In this document: positions 9,145-18,495 of the stretch, in pieces | How the letters are laid out: each line of letters opens with the position of its first letter | How positions within the stretch are numbered: position 1 is the first letter of the stretch | DNA from: DASQZK01 sp963771005 | GTDB lineage: Bacteria > Bacteroidota > Bacteroidia > Bacteroidales > GCA-2748055 | Direction: 5' to 3' | DNA: 64,000 nucleotides | NCBI GenBank assembly: GCA_963771005.1 | Contig: CAVYRO010000007.1 | Location: forward strand, 1 to 64,000 | Position numbers and translations under genes: made by a program | The notes under the pieces: generated by a model | Told to the model about the DNA's origin: nothing | The model's database searches: none | Seen by the model: only the letters and a program-made list of their open reading frames with translations

Positions 9145-10566
9145 TCACTTCTTCCGGAAAACATGCGTCGGCTCCCCGAAATAGATCTCCGCCGCCTCCA
9201 TGATCGTCTCCGAAAGCGTCGGGTGTGGGTGGATGGTCAGCTCAAGGTCGCGGGCAACAGCCGCCATCTCAATGGCCAGGGTAACCTCCGGGATGAGGCT
9301 CCCGGCATTCTTGCCGGCCATGCCGGCGCCCAGGATCCGGTCGTTCGCCGGATCGATGATGAGCTTGGTGACGCCATTGCTCCTCCCGAACGTGGTGGCA
9401 CGGCCGGAAGCGCTCCAGGGAAAAATGGCGGTCTTCACTTCCCTCCCCTGCTCGCTGGCCTGCGTCCCGGTCAGCCCGGCCCAGGCGATCTCCGGTTCGG
9501 TAAAGATAATGGCCGGGATAGCTTTAGGTTCATAAGCTGTCTTGTGTCCGGCGATATGTTCCGCAGCCACCCTTCCCTCATGCGTCGCCTTATGCGCCAG
9601 GAGAGGGGGACCGGCCACATCGCCGATGGCATAGATATGACTGACGTTCGTTCTGCGGAAGGTGTCTACAGGGATGAAATGACGGTCATCCGTTTTAATG
9701 CCCGCCTTTTCCAGCCCGAGATTTTCCGTGTTCGGCTTTTCCCCTATCGCCACAAGCATTTTGCCGTATTTTTCCTTCCGTTTTTTGCCGTCTTTATCTT
9801 CAAATTCCGCCTCAAGACCATTTTTCAACTTCTTCACACCCGTCACTTTGGTTTCAAAGGCTGCCTTATCCATCAGATCCTTGCGCTCTTTCATGAATAC
9901 GCTTGCCAGGTCCCGGTCCACCCCGGGCAAAATGGAAGGAGTCAACTCCACAATATGGATCTCCGAGCCGAGAGCCTGGTATATTACACTCATTTCCAGT
10001 CCGATGTAACCGGCGCCAACCACAAGTAGTTTTCCAGGCACTTCGTTCAATTGCAGGGCATCTTCTGCATTCATGATCAGCTCATGGTCGAAGGGCGTAC
10101 CGGGAAGTTCCGCAGCCCTTGCACCGGTGGCAATGATGGCATTATTGAAGGTCAACCTGGATTCGCCGCCGTCATGCTGCCGGATGCTGAGCTCATTGGC
10201 TCCTGTAAATTCCGCCATCCCGCGGATAAATCTTACCTTCCTGCTTTTCGCCAGCTGACCGAGACCTCCTGTAAGCTTTTTAACCACCGTTTCCTTCCAT
10301 TCCCTCACCTTTGCTATATCCACCGTGGGTTTCCCGAAATGAAGCCCCCACTCTTCCGCCCGCAAAGCTTCTTCCTTTGTCTCCGCAAAGTGAAGCAGGG
10401 CCTTGGTGGGAATGCAGCCGTGAAAAAGGCAGACTCCCCCGGGGTTTTCCTTGGGATCGACGAGGGTGACCTCCAGTCCGAGATTTGAAGCCTGGAATGC
10501 AGCCGCGTAACCCCCGGGACCAGCCCCGATTATAACAACCTGTGCACTGTTTTTTTCAGCCATCAT
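9145..10566 (-). CDS. lpdA: Dihydrolipoyl dehydrogenase (E3)
   Basis: FAD-dependent E3 subunit that reoxidises dihydrolipoyl groups of the pyruvate dehydrogenase complex with NAD+. At 473 residues it is normal length. The FAD Rossmann motif is IIGAGPGGYAAA (residues 12-23), and the redox disulfide is C46-LFHG-C51 in the usual CxxxxC spacing, though the wording differs from the common GGTCLNVGCIPSK form. The NAD-binding GAGYIGLE lies mid-protein, and the His-Glu pair is in HPHPTLSETI near the C-terminus. The start overlaps the stop of the E2 gene by four bases (ATGA), so E2 and E3 are translationally coupled. It is the last gene of the aceE-aceF-lpdA operon. Either of the two leading Met codons could be the start. 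Confidence 0.96.
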   Translation of the reverse strand: MMAEKNSAQVVIIGAGPGGYAAAFQASNLGLEVTLVDPKENPGGVCLFHGCIPTKALLHFAETKEEALRAEEWGLHFGKPTVDIAKVREWKETVVKKLTGGLGQLAKSRKVRFIRGMAEFTGANELSIRQHDGGESRLTFNNAIIATGARAAELPGTPFDHELIMNAEDALQLNEVPGKLLVVGAGYIGLEMSVIYQALGSEIHIVELTPSILPGVDRDLASVFMKERKDLMDKAAFETKVTGVKKLKNGLEAEFEDKDGKKRKEKYGKMLVAIGEKPNTENLGLEKAGIKTDDRHFIPVDTFRRTNVSHIYAIGDVAGPPLLAHKATHEGRVAAEHIAGHKTAYEPKAIPAIIFTEPEIAWAGLTGTQASEQGREVKTAIFPWSASGRATTFGRSNGVTKLIIDPANDRILGAGMAGKNAGSLIPEVTLAIEMAAVARDLELTIHPHPTLSETIMEAAEIYFGEPTHVFRKK

Positions 10567-12130
10567 TCTCCTCCTTTGAACAGTATGAGTAACGGATTTT
10601 CAAGCACGTCGCATAGCCATTGCATGAAGCGGGCACCCTCGGCTCCGTCGATAAGCCGGTGGTCATACGAAAGGGATAAGGGTAACATCAGCCGGGGCCT
10701 GAAATCATTTCCGTTAAAAACCGGTTCGGTGGAAGCCCGTGATACGCCGATCACCGCCACATTCGGCTGATAAACGATAGGGGTGAACTGCGTGCCCCCG
10801 ATGCCTCCGAGGTTGGAGATGGCAATGTTGCCGCCCTGGAGTTCACCGGGTTTGATCTTTTTGTTCCTGGCCTTTTCTGCCAGTTCTCCCAGTTCAAGCG
10901 AGAGCTTAAGGATGGACTTTTTATCCGCATCGCGGATCACGGGAACAAGCAGTCCCCTTTCGGTATCGACGGCAACCCCGATGTGAATATATTTTTTGTA
11001 GATGATCCTCCCGTTATCCATATCGAGGCTGGCATTGAACTTAGGGAAGATCTTCAATCCTTCAGCTAGGACCTTCAGGAGAATCGCGGTGACCGTGAGT
11101 TTCCCCCCTGCTTTTTCCACTTCCCCGCTATATTTCTTACGGAATTCTTCCATCCGCGTGATATCGGCTTTCCCAAACTGGAAGACGTGGGGGATGGTCT
11201 GCCAGGAACCGGCCATATTCCGGGCTGTCCGCTTCCTGATGCTGTCCATTTCCTCTTCGCGGATCTCCCCGAATTTGGAAAAATCTGGCAACGTCTGACC
11301 TCCCTCTGCAGCCTTATCGCCCGAACGGCTGACGATATCCTTTGCAAACGATTTTACATCATCGGTAGTGATGCGGTCGGCGGGACCCGTTCCTTCCACC
11401 TTGTAAATATTTACACCGAGCTCCCGGGCCAGGCGCCGAACGGAGGGTGATGCAGGAACTTCGCGGTCTTCCTCCTGCTGTTCCGTTTCTTCTTTTACCT
11501 CCTCCCCTTCATGCCCACCTTTATCTTCATCCTCTTTTGCTTCCTGCTTCTCCGCTGTTTCCTCACCGGTAGTTTCCTTCGCCGGTGTATTTTCTTTCTC
11601 TTCCGGTATTTTCTCTTCCGTTCCTTCCTCTTCCGATTTTTCTTCTCTCTGTTCTCCTTCTTCCTTTCCTTCTTCTTTCTTTTCTTCTTCTTCTTCACCT
11701 GTATCTTTTTCCGGCCCGCCTTTCTCACTTCCTTCCGGCTCTTCTTCACCTTCCGGTTCTTCTTTTTCGCCGGGTTTCCGGGTTTCTTTTTTCTGTTCAC
11801 CGGTATCCTTGTCTTCCGGTTCCTTTTCTTTTCCTCCCTCCTCCGGCCGTTCTTTCGGGGTTTTTTCGTTTTCGCCTCCTTTTCCCCTTCGTCCCCGGTT
11901 TCGAGGGTGATGACAACCTGCCCCACCTTCACCTCATCATTTACCTTGATCCGGATCTCCTTCACAGTCCCTGCTTCTTCGGCCGGGAGGTCGAAGGTGG
12001 CTTTTTCACTCTCCATCTCGGCAACAGGGTCATCCTTTTCAATATGGTCCCCTTCCGATACGAGTATATTCAGAACGGTAGCGGTTTCAACGTTTTCCGC
12101 AATTTCAGGCAATTTAAGTTCCTTAATCAT
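10563..12130 (-). CDS. aceF: Pyruvate dehydrogenase E2 (acetyltransferase), apparent frameshift in linker
   Basis: Dihydrolipoyl acetyltransferase core of the PDH complex. From the ATG at 12130, ten bases after the aceE stop, comes one lipoyl domain (MIKELKLPEIAENVE; the lipoyl Lys is in EMESEKATFDLP). A low-complexity linker follows, then the peripheral subunit-binding domain (PSVRRLARELGVNI, TGPADRITTDDVK), and the catalytic domain with SYDHRLIDGAEG (HxxxDG). The frame breaks at an A6C4 run near 11858-11867. With one more A, the linker becomes a Glu/Lys/Pro-rich spacer of about 105 residues that joins the two halves into 522 residues. Without it, the frame runs into a Lys/Arg-rich tail ending at 11495. 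An upstream in-frame ATG at 12169 would overlap aceE and is less likely. Confidence 0.9.
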
Positions 12131-12140
12131 GGCGATGAAT

Positions 12141-14798
12141 TTAAATCCCGGTGGGATTTGGTTTGTCACTGTCGATCCTGAATGTCTTAAAAGCCTTTCC
12201 CACGGATTCCTTTTTCACCTTATCCTGCAGGTAAAGGCTGTGAATGGCGGTATAGGCGATATGCCTGTCGTCCACCTCGAAGAGGTCCCTGAGGGCCCGG
12301 CGATTATCACTGCGGCCGAAGCCATCGGTACCCAGAACCGTCAGCACCCCGGGAAACCACCGGCAAACGGTCATCGGGATGGCTTTAACGTAATCGTGAG
12401 CCGCGATACAAACGCCCGGATCGTTTTCAAAACAGGTCTCGATGTAGGTTTTTTCCGGTTTTTTTCCCGGATTCATCCTGTTCCTGCGGTCCGTTTCACG
12501 TGCATTATCGTAGAGAGCCTTATAACTGGTAACACTCCATACATCGGCCCTTACCTCGAATTTATCCTCGAGCATTTCAGCGGCTCTTAGCGCTTCGTTG
12601 AGGATTGCCCCGCTGCCCATGAGATGGATTTTCTCTCCCTTGTCCTTGCCCGATTTCCGGTACCTGTACATTCCCTTCAGAATACCCTCTTCCACTCCTT
12701 CGGGCATGGGCGGCATGGGATATTTTTCATTGAGCACGGTTATGTAGTACATGATGTCTTCCTGTTCAATGAACATCCTGCGGATGCCTTCTTTCACGAT
12801 AACCGCAATCTCATAGGCAAAGGCGGGATCATAGGATTTCAGGGATGGAATGCCGAAGGCGGCGAGATGGCTGTGCCCGTCCTGGTGTTGCAGGCCTTCT
12901 CCGGCCAGCGTTGTCCTCCCCGAGGTACCGCCGACGAGAAAGCCCCGGGCCCGTGCATCGGCTGCCGCCCATATAAAATCGCCCACGCGCTGGAAACCGA
13001 ACATCGAATAGAATATAAAGAAAGGGATCATGCCCAGCTTATGGGTTGAATAGGACGTTCCCGCGGCGATGAAAGAGGCCATGCAACCCGCTTCCGTAAT
13101 GCCTTCCTCCAGGATGGCACCGTCGGTTGCCTCCTTGTAATATAAGAGACTCTCCCTGTCCACCGGCTCATAATTCTGCCCGACATGGGAATATATCCCC
13201 GCTTTGCGGAAGAGGGCATCCATACCGAAGGTGCGGGATTCATCCGGCACAATAGGTACAATCCTCTCTCCGGCTTTCTTGTCATTCATTAATTTGCCGA
13301 TAAGCTGGACAATGGCCATCGTAGTGGCAAAGGCGCGATCGCCTGAACCTTGCAACAATTCCTTATAGACGCTGTTCTCCGGTTCCCGGATGGGCTCTGC
13401 CTCATCCTTCCTTTCCGGCAGAAAACCACCCAACTCTTCCCGGCGCCGGAACAGGTAATTCATCTCCGGGCTGTTCTCCGGCGGTTTATAAAAAGGGGCT
13501 TTAACGGCGTCATCATCGGATAGGGGGATCCCGAAACGGCTGCGGAACTGGAGAAGCTCCTGCTCGTTCAGCTTTTTCTGCTGGTGGGTGATGTTCCTTC
13601 CCTCACCTGCTTCTCCAAGACCATAACCCTTGATCGTCTGTGCCAGGATAACCGTAGGGGAGCCTTTGTGATTTACGGCCAGCCTGTATGCATTGTAGAC
13701 CTTCACCGGGTCGTGGCCTCCCCTCCTGAGTTTTTGGAGCTGTTCATCCGAATATTGCTCCACAAGCTTCTTCAGCCTTTCACTCCTCCCGAAGAAGTCC
13801 TTCCTTATATAATCGCCCGGGGAGACCACGTATTTCTGGTACTGTCCGTCACAGGTTTCCTCCATGACCTTCACCAGGTCGCCCGAATTGTCCCTGGCCA
13901 GTAACGGATCCCAGTCCCGTCCCCAGATCACCTTGATCACATTCCAACCTGCTCCCCTGAAAGCGGCTTCCAGTTCCTGGATTACCTTCCCGTTACCCCT
14001 GACCGGACCGTCCAGACGCTGGAGGTTACAGTTCACCACGAAGATGAGATTATCAAGTTGTTCCCGGCTGGCGACGGTAATGGCGCCCAAAGATTCCGGC
14101 TCGTCCATTTCCCCGTCACCGACGAGAGCCCATATCTTCTGGTCGGTCTTCTCTTTCAGTCCCCGGTCTTCCAGGTATTTATTAAAACGCGCCTGGTAGA
14201 TTGCCATAAGAGGTGAAAGTCCCATAGATACGGTTGGAAACTGCCAGTACCCGGGCATGAGCCGGGGATGGGGATAGGAAGGCAGCCCTCCCTCCGGACT
14301 GAGTTCAAGCCGGAAATTATGAAGATCCTGTTCCGTCAGCCTTCCCTCAAGAAAAGATCTCGCGTAGACTCCGGGTGAGGCATGACCCTGGAAATAAACA
14401 ATATCGGCATCATGTTCCTCATTCGCCCCCCGGAAGAAATGGTTGAAACCGATCTCGAAAAGGGTGGCGGCTGAAGCATAGGTTGAAATATGACCCCCGA
14501 TACCTTCCGAATGCTTGTTGGCCTGGACGACCATTGCCATCGCGTTCCAACGGATAATGCTCTTGATCTTCCGTTCGGTCTCCAGGCTTCCGGGAAAAGG
14601 TGATTCTTCATTAGCCGGGATCGAGTTGATATAAGGAGTATTCCCCGGACAGTTAAACCGGATCCCGTATTTCTGGGCACGGTTTTGTAAAAGCTGAAGC
14701 AGTTCCTTCACCCTTTCCGGATCTTCATTCTGAATGATATACTCAAGGGATTCTAGCCATTCCCGGTTTTCTGTTTCGTAAATTTCTCTTTTGTCCAT
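12141..14798 (-). CDS. aceE: Pyruvate dehydrogenase E1, homodimeric type
   Basis: Thiamine-diphosphate-dependent E1 that decarboxylates pyruvate and passes the acetyl group to lipoyl-E2. From the ATG at 14798 it is 885 residues, close to E. coli AceE (887). It contains the thiamine-diphosphate motif GDGEMDEPES followed by NCNLQRLDGPVRGNGKV. Other conserved stretches are HASPGVYARSFLEGRL, DESRTFGMDALF, GTSGRTTLAGEGLQHQDGHS and LGTDGFGRSDNR. The frame extends 13 codons further to 14837, but MDKREIYE is the more natural start. It is first in the PDH operon; no clear -7 box is seen just upstream. The E1-alpha/beta split form found in many bacteria is not present here. Confidence 0.96.
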   Translation of the reverse strand: MDKREIYETENREWLESLEYIIQNEDPERVKELLQLLQNRAQKYGIRFNCPGNTPYINSIPANEESPFPGSLETERKIKSIIRWNAMAMVVQANKHSEGIGGHISTYASAATLFEIGFNHFFRGANEEHDADIVYFQGHASPGVYARSFLEGRLTEQDLHNFRLELSPEGGLPSYPHPRLMPGYWQFPTVSMGLSPLMAIYQARFNKYLEDRGLKEKTDQKIWALVGDGEMDEPESLGAITVASREQLDNLIFVVNCNLQRLDGPVRGNGKVIQELEAAFRGAGWNVIKVIWGRDWDPLLARDNSGDLVKVMEETCDGQYQKYVVSPGDYIRKDFFGRSERLKKLVEQYSDEQLQKLRRGGHDPVKVYNAYRLAVNHKGSPTVILAQTIKGYGLGEAGEGRNITHQQKKLNEQELLQFRSRFGIPLSDDDAVKAPFYKPPENSPEMNYLFRRREELGGFLPERKDEAEPIREPENSVYKELLQGSGDRAFATTMAIVQLIGKLMNDKKAGERIVPIVPDESRTFGMDALFRKAGIYSHVGQNYEPVDRESLLYYKEATDGAILEEGITEAGCMASFIAAGTSYSTHKLGMIPFFIFYSMFGFQRVGDFIWAAADARARGFLVGGTSGRTTLAGEGLQHQDGHSHLAAFGIPSLKSYDPAFAYEIAVIVKEGIRRMFIEQEDIMYYITVLNEKYPMPPMPEGVEEGILKGMYRYRKSGKDKGEKIHLMGSGAILNEALRAAEMLEDKFEVRADVWSVTSYKALYDNARETDRRNRMNPGKKPEKTYIETCFENDPGVCIAAHDYVKAIPMTVCRWFPGVLTVLGTDGFGRSDNRRALRDLFEVDDRHIAYTAIHSLYLQDKVKKESVGKAFKTFRIDSDKPNPTGI

Positions 14799-14837
14799 TC
14801 GTATGCGGTTTAAGAAGAAAACAGCCGGGATACACAT

Positions 14838-16178
14838 ACGGTTTTCAATTCCATATCAAAATCGGCCATATCCATATGCTCTCACCAAGAGGTTTACCAC
14901 CGATTACACAGATTGACACAGATTGTAGTTTTTTGAGAAAGTTATTAATATAGAAAAGGTTAGATCAATTTGGCTTAGCTGGAATATCGAATGTAGAATC
15001 CTGAAGAACGGTTCATTATGGATTGTTGACAACTGACAGCGGATTCTTTGTATTTAGGTCACGGAAATTTAGAATTCTTTGAAGAGATTCATCACGGATT
15101 ATAAAGATTAGCGCCCGGAATGAAACTAATTTATTTGAAATGTAAGAAGTCTATTGTAAAAACCTGCGCCGGCCTGTAGTTTGCCGAAATGGCCGGATTC
15201 TTCCGGATGAGTGCATTTCAACATCTCTTTCATCCGGCGCAGGGCCTTCACACCATTAGAGTTAAAATAAAGTACGGGAAAGTGCCGTCTTTTGATGTAA
15301 ACCTAATACTCACAACATCTTAAACAGTATCAGAAAGAAAACTCGATAACCCTTCGGCTTCGCTCAGGGACCGGTCAATTCGATGAACGAAGAACTTTTC
15401 GGATGGTGGTAAGGCAGGCAAAAGGCCTTCTTGCGCAAGCCCCTGAATTTCAAATTTATACACAGGGGCCTTTTGCCTGCCTTACCACCATCCGAAAAGT
15501 TCACCCTCTGGAATGAAGTCACCGGTCCCTGAGCGAAGCCGAAGGGTTATCGAGTTTTCTGGCAAACACTAAACACATTTTTATACATATTCAACAGGGA
15601 TAAGGCAGTAATGTTTTTATAAATTGAATTTGAAAACTGAAAGAATTTTTTCTGGTTTTTATCCGTTGGACGAAACCGGTCCCGGAGCGATGAATGAGTT
15701 TCATTTAATTTTTAGGGATTCCATTGTATTAGTTCCATATATATAAGTACTTACAAGAGAAAGTAGCCGGCAGGTTTAAACCGGGTTGAAGGGAGATAAA
15801 TCTCTTGTCCATGCAATCAAATCTTGCCTGATCGGGGAAGCATTCTAAATTATTTCTAAATAACAAAAGTGTATGTTATTGCATTTCAAGCACTTGGGTA
15901 TTGAGCGCTTAATTAAATCAGTGACCGTATCATTACTTCTTATCTGGCTGATAATCAACAATTAAAAATGTATTTCCGGATTACCCGGATGCCTGTTTCA
16001 TAAACAGGAACCCGCATGGGCGCCAGATCAGGGGTAATAAATGGCGGATGCCTTATCCTGTAAGGTATTGAGCATTCACCAAAGGATAGTTTGGCAGGGG
16101 AAACATTTAACCTAAGCTGACGTTATATCAGAGGGCGAAAACATGCAAAATATCAACCTTCAAAAGTGAATTATTTTG
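14838..16178. other. 1.4-kb divergent intergenic region between PDH and SUF operons
   Basis: No gene is supported here. It holds ACACAGATT-type degenerate repeats (14895-14925, 15085-15110), the long palindromic element at 15336-15560, and a perfect hairpin CCTGTTT-cat-AAACAGG at about 15992-16008. The sufB promoter region is at its right end. The length is unusual for this otherwise compact part of the window. Confidence 0.6.
15336..15560. repeat. Long nested palindromic element, MITE-like (full copy)
   Basis: Outer arms 15336-15374 and 15522-15560 are perfect 39-base reverse complements (ends AGAAAACTCGATAACCC and GGGTTATCGAGTTTTCT). Inner arms 15393-15427 and 15467-15501 are perfect 35-base reverse complements (AACTTTTCGGATGGTGG and partner). 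The loop itself contains CTTGCGCAAG and a GCCCCTG/CAGGGGC pair. A related, rearranged copy lies at 47628-47811. No coding capacity and no obvious target duplication. As RNA or single-stranded DNA it would fold into one long hairpin. Confidence 0.85.
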
Positions 16179-16186
16179 TATATTTG
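16179..16186 (+). promoter_or_regulatory. Candidate -7 box of the suf promoter
   Basis: TATATTTG matches the Bacteroidota sigma-ABfr -7 consensus TAnnTTTG. It lies 68 bases before the sufB ATG. The -33 position carries CTTCA rather than a clean TTG, so the promoter is only moderately supported. Confidence 0.45.
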
Positions 16187-16254
16187 TCAGCTATTTGTAA
16201 TTAATCTAAATTAAAAGCAGATATTAGAGTTCCGAATTCTATAAATTGTCAATA

Positions 16255-17700
16255 ATGAGTGATCAGGATAAGATATTGAAAGATGTGACGCAGGGAGACT
16301 ATAAATATGGCTTTTATACTGATATAGAGGTCGACAGCCTGCCCAGGGGACTGAGTGAGGACGTGATCCGGTTGATCTCGGCAAAAAAGGAGGAACCGGA
16401 ATGGCTCCTCGAGTTCAGGCTAAAATCGTTCAGGTACTGGCAGAAAATGAAGATGCCACACTGGCCGCACCTGAGACTACCCGAGATCAATTACCAGGAT
16501 ATCATTTATTACGCTGCACCCAAACGGAAGGCCAAATATGAGAATCTCGAGGATGTCGATCCCGAGCTTCTTGACACTTTTGAAAAACTGGGTATCCCTC
16601 TCGAAGAGCGTAAAGCCCTGGCAGGTGTTGCTGTGGATGCAGTGATGGACAGTGTATCGGTTAAAACCACCTTCCGGGAAACCCTTGCAGAACTGGGGAT
16701 CATTTTCTGTTCCTTCAGTGAAGCGGTGAAGAATCATCCCGACCTGGTAAAAAAATACCTGGGTTCGGTTGTACCCTATACCGACAATTATTTCGCAACC
16801 CTGAATTCCGCAGTGTTCAGTGACGGATCTTTCTGTTACATCCCGAAAGGGGTTCGCTGTCCCATGGAATTGTCGACTTATTTCAGGATCAATGCCTTTA
16901 ATACGGGCCAGTTCGAAAGGACGCTGCTCATTGCCGATGATGATGCTTACGTCAGCTATCTTGAGGGATGCACTGCTCCGCAGCGCGACGAGAACCAGCT
17001 TCATGCCGCTGTCGTAGAGCTTGTTGCCCTCGAAAATGCCCAGATCAAATATTCGACGGTCCAGAACTGGTATCCCGGCGATAAGGAAGGAAGAGGCGGC
17101 ATCTATAATTTCGTGACCAAACGCGGCATGTGCAAGGGAGACAATTCGAAGATCTCATGGACACAGGTGGAAACGGGATCTGCCATCACATGGAAATACC
17201 CGAGCTGCATTCTCCGGGGTGATAATTCCGTAGGGGAATTCTATTCCGTTGCCGTCACCAATAATTACCAGCAGGCCGATACCGGTACAAAAATGACCCA
17301 CATCGGGAAGAACACGAAGAGCCTCGTTATTTCCAAAGGGATCAGCGGCGGAAAGGGCCAGAATTCATACAGGGGACTGGTGAAGGTACTCAAAGGTGCG
17401 ACCAATGCCCGGAATTTTTCCCAATGCGACTCCCTCCTCCTTGGAGATAAATGCGGGGCTCACACCTTTCCCTATATCGAAGCGGACAATAAATCGGCCG
17501 TGATCGAACATGAAGCCACAACCTCAAAAATCGGTGAGGACCAGATCTTTTACTGCAACCAGCGAGGGATAGACACTGAGACAGCAGTGGGCATGATCGT
17601 GAACGGCTACGCAAGGGAGGTGCTGAACAAACTCCCGATGGAATTCGCCGTTGAGGCACAGAAATTATTACAGATCTCGCTCGAAGGAAGCGTAGGCTGA
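16255..17700 (+). CDS. sufB: Fe-S cluster assembly scaffold SufB
   Basis: Scaffold subunit of the SufBC2D complex on which Fe-S clusters are built. Typical SufB stretches include VKTTFRETLAELGIIFCSFS, GSFCYIPKGVRCPMELSTYF, YLEGCTAPQRDENQLHAAVV and the C-terminal GIDTETAVGMIVNGYAREVL. The length of 481 residues from the ATG at 16255 is normal; an in-frame TTG nine bases upstream is an unlikely start. It is the first gene of the suf operon, with sufC 27 bases downstream. The order sufB-C-D-S-E and the absence of an A-type carrier gene are usual for Bacteroidota. Confidence 0.96.
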   Translation: MSDQDKILKDVTQGDYKYGFYTDIEVDSLPRGLSEDVIRLISAKKEEPEWLLEFRLKSFRYWQKMKMPHWPHLRLPEINYQDIIYYAAPKRKAKYENLEDVDPELLDTFEKLGIPLEERKALAGVAVDAVMDSVSVKTTFRETLAELGIIFCSFSEAVKNHPDLVKKYLGSVVPYTDNYFATLNSAVFSDGSFCYIPKGVRCPMELSTYFRINAFNTGQFERTLLIADDDAYVSYLEGCTAPQRDENQLHAAVVELVALENAQIKYSTVQNWYPGDKEGRGGIYNFVTKRGMCKGDNSKISWTQVETGSAITWKYPSCILRGDNSVGEFYSVAVTNNYQQADTGTKMTHIGKNTKSLVISKGISGGKGQNSYRGLVKVLKGATNARNFSQCDSLLLGDKCGAHTFPYIEADNKSAVIEHEATTSKIGEDQIFYCNQRGIDTETAVGMIVNGYAREVLNKLPMEFAVEAQKLLQISLEGSVG

Positions 17701-17727
17701 TGTCAATAATGGTTAAAAATCACAGAA

Positions 17728-18483
17728 ATGTTAAAAATACAGGATCTGAGAGTAAATATAGAGGATAAAGAAATTCTGAAAGGCATTGATCTCGAGGTAA
17801 AAGCCGGGGAGATCCATGCCATCATGGGGCCTAACGGTTCGGGTAAAAGCACCCTGGCTGCCACGCTTGCCGGCAGGGATAGCGTCACGATCACCGGTGG
17901 AAAAATAACCTATCTCGATGAGGATCTCACCGTGCTCGAACCGGAAGAGCGGGCCCTGAAGGGAATTTTCCTTGGTTTCCAGTATCCCGTGGAAATTCCC
18001 GGCGTCAGCATGGTTAATTTCATGCGGACGGCGATCAATGAACAGCGTAAATACCAGGGAACTGATCCCCTGACCGCCGGCGAATTCCTCAAGCTCATGC
18101 ATGAAAGAAAGAGCATCGTGGGGATCGATTCGGATCTGACCAACCGGTCTGTCAATGAAGGATTTTCAGGGGGTGAGAAGAAAAAGAATGAAATTTTCCA
18201 GATGGCACTGCTCGATCCGAAGCTCGCCATTCTCGACGAAACCGATTCCGGGCTCGATATCGACGCCCTGAAGATCGTTGCCAATGGGGTGAACAAATTG
18301 CGGACACCTGAAAATGCAACCATTATTATCACGCACTACCAACGGCTTCTGGATTATATCATTCCCGATTTCGTCCATGTTCTGTACAAAGGAAAGATCG
18401 TCAAATCGGGGACAAAGGAACTGGCTTATAAGCTGGAAGAAAAGGGTTATGAATGGCTCAGGGAAGAAGTGGAAGCCGAATAA
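17728..18483 (+). CDS. sufC: Fe-S cluster assembly ATPase SufC
   Basis: ABC-type ATPase that drives conformational change of SufB-SufD during cluster assembly in the cytoplasm. At 251 residues it is standard length. Walker A is GPNGSGKST (about residue 33), the signature is GFSGGEKKKNEI, and Walker B is LAILDETDSGLDIDALK, followed by the switch His in IIITHYQRLLDYI. GFSGGEKKKNE and DETDSGLDIDA are diagnostic of SufC among ABC ATPases. sufD starts 12 bases downstream. Confidence 0.97.
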   Translation: MLKIQDLRVNIEDKEILKGIDLEVKAGEIHAIMGPNGSGKSTLAATLAGRDSVTITGGKITYLDEDLTVLEPEERALKGIFLGFQYPVEIPGVSMVNFMRTAINEQRKYQGTDPLTAGEFLKLMHERKSIVGIDSDLTNRSVNEGFSGGEKKKNEIFQMALLDPKLAILDETDSGLDIDALKIVANGVNKLRTPENATIIITHYQRLLDYIIPDFVHVLYKGKIVKSGTKELAYKLEEKGYEWLREEVEAE

Positions 18484-18495
18484 AGAGGAATAAAT

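Noticed and set aside
8974..10029. 351-codon plus-strand frame opposite lpdA
   Set aside because: Antisense shadow of a clear dihydrolipoyl dehydrogenase gene.
11855..11872. Classical -1 ribosomal slippery heptamer A AAA AAC in aceF
   Set aside because: The heptamer is not in the right phase relative to the reading frame, and no downstream stem is evident; a lost A is simpler.
11511..12590. Long plus-strand frame rich in Phe, Leu and Ser
   Set aside because: It is the shadow of the aceF Glu/Lys-rich linker and the aceE 3' end on the other strand, with no family features.
15600..16170. Riboswitch upstream of sufB
   Set aside because: Some hairpins are present, including CCTGTTT-cat-AAACAGG, but no known riboswitch consensus was recognised and the distance to the gene is variable.
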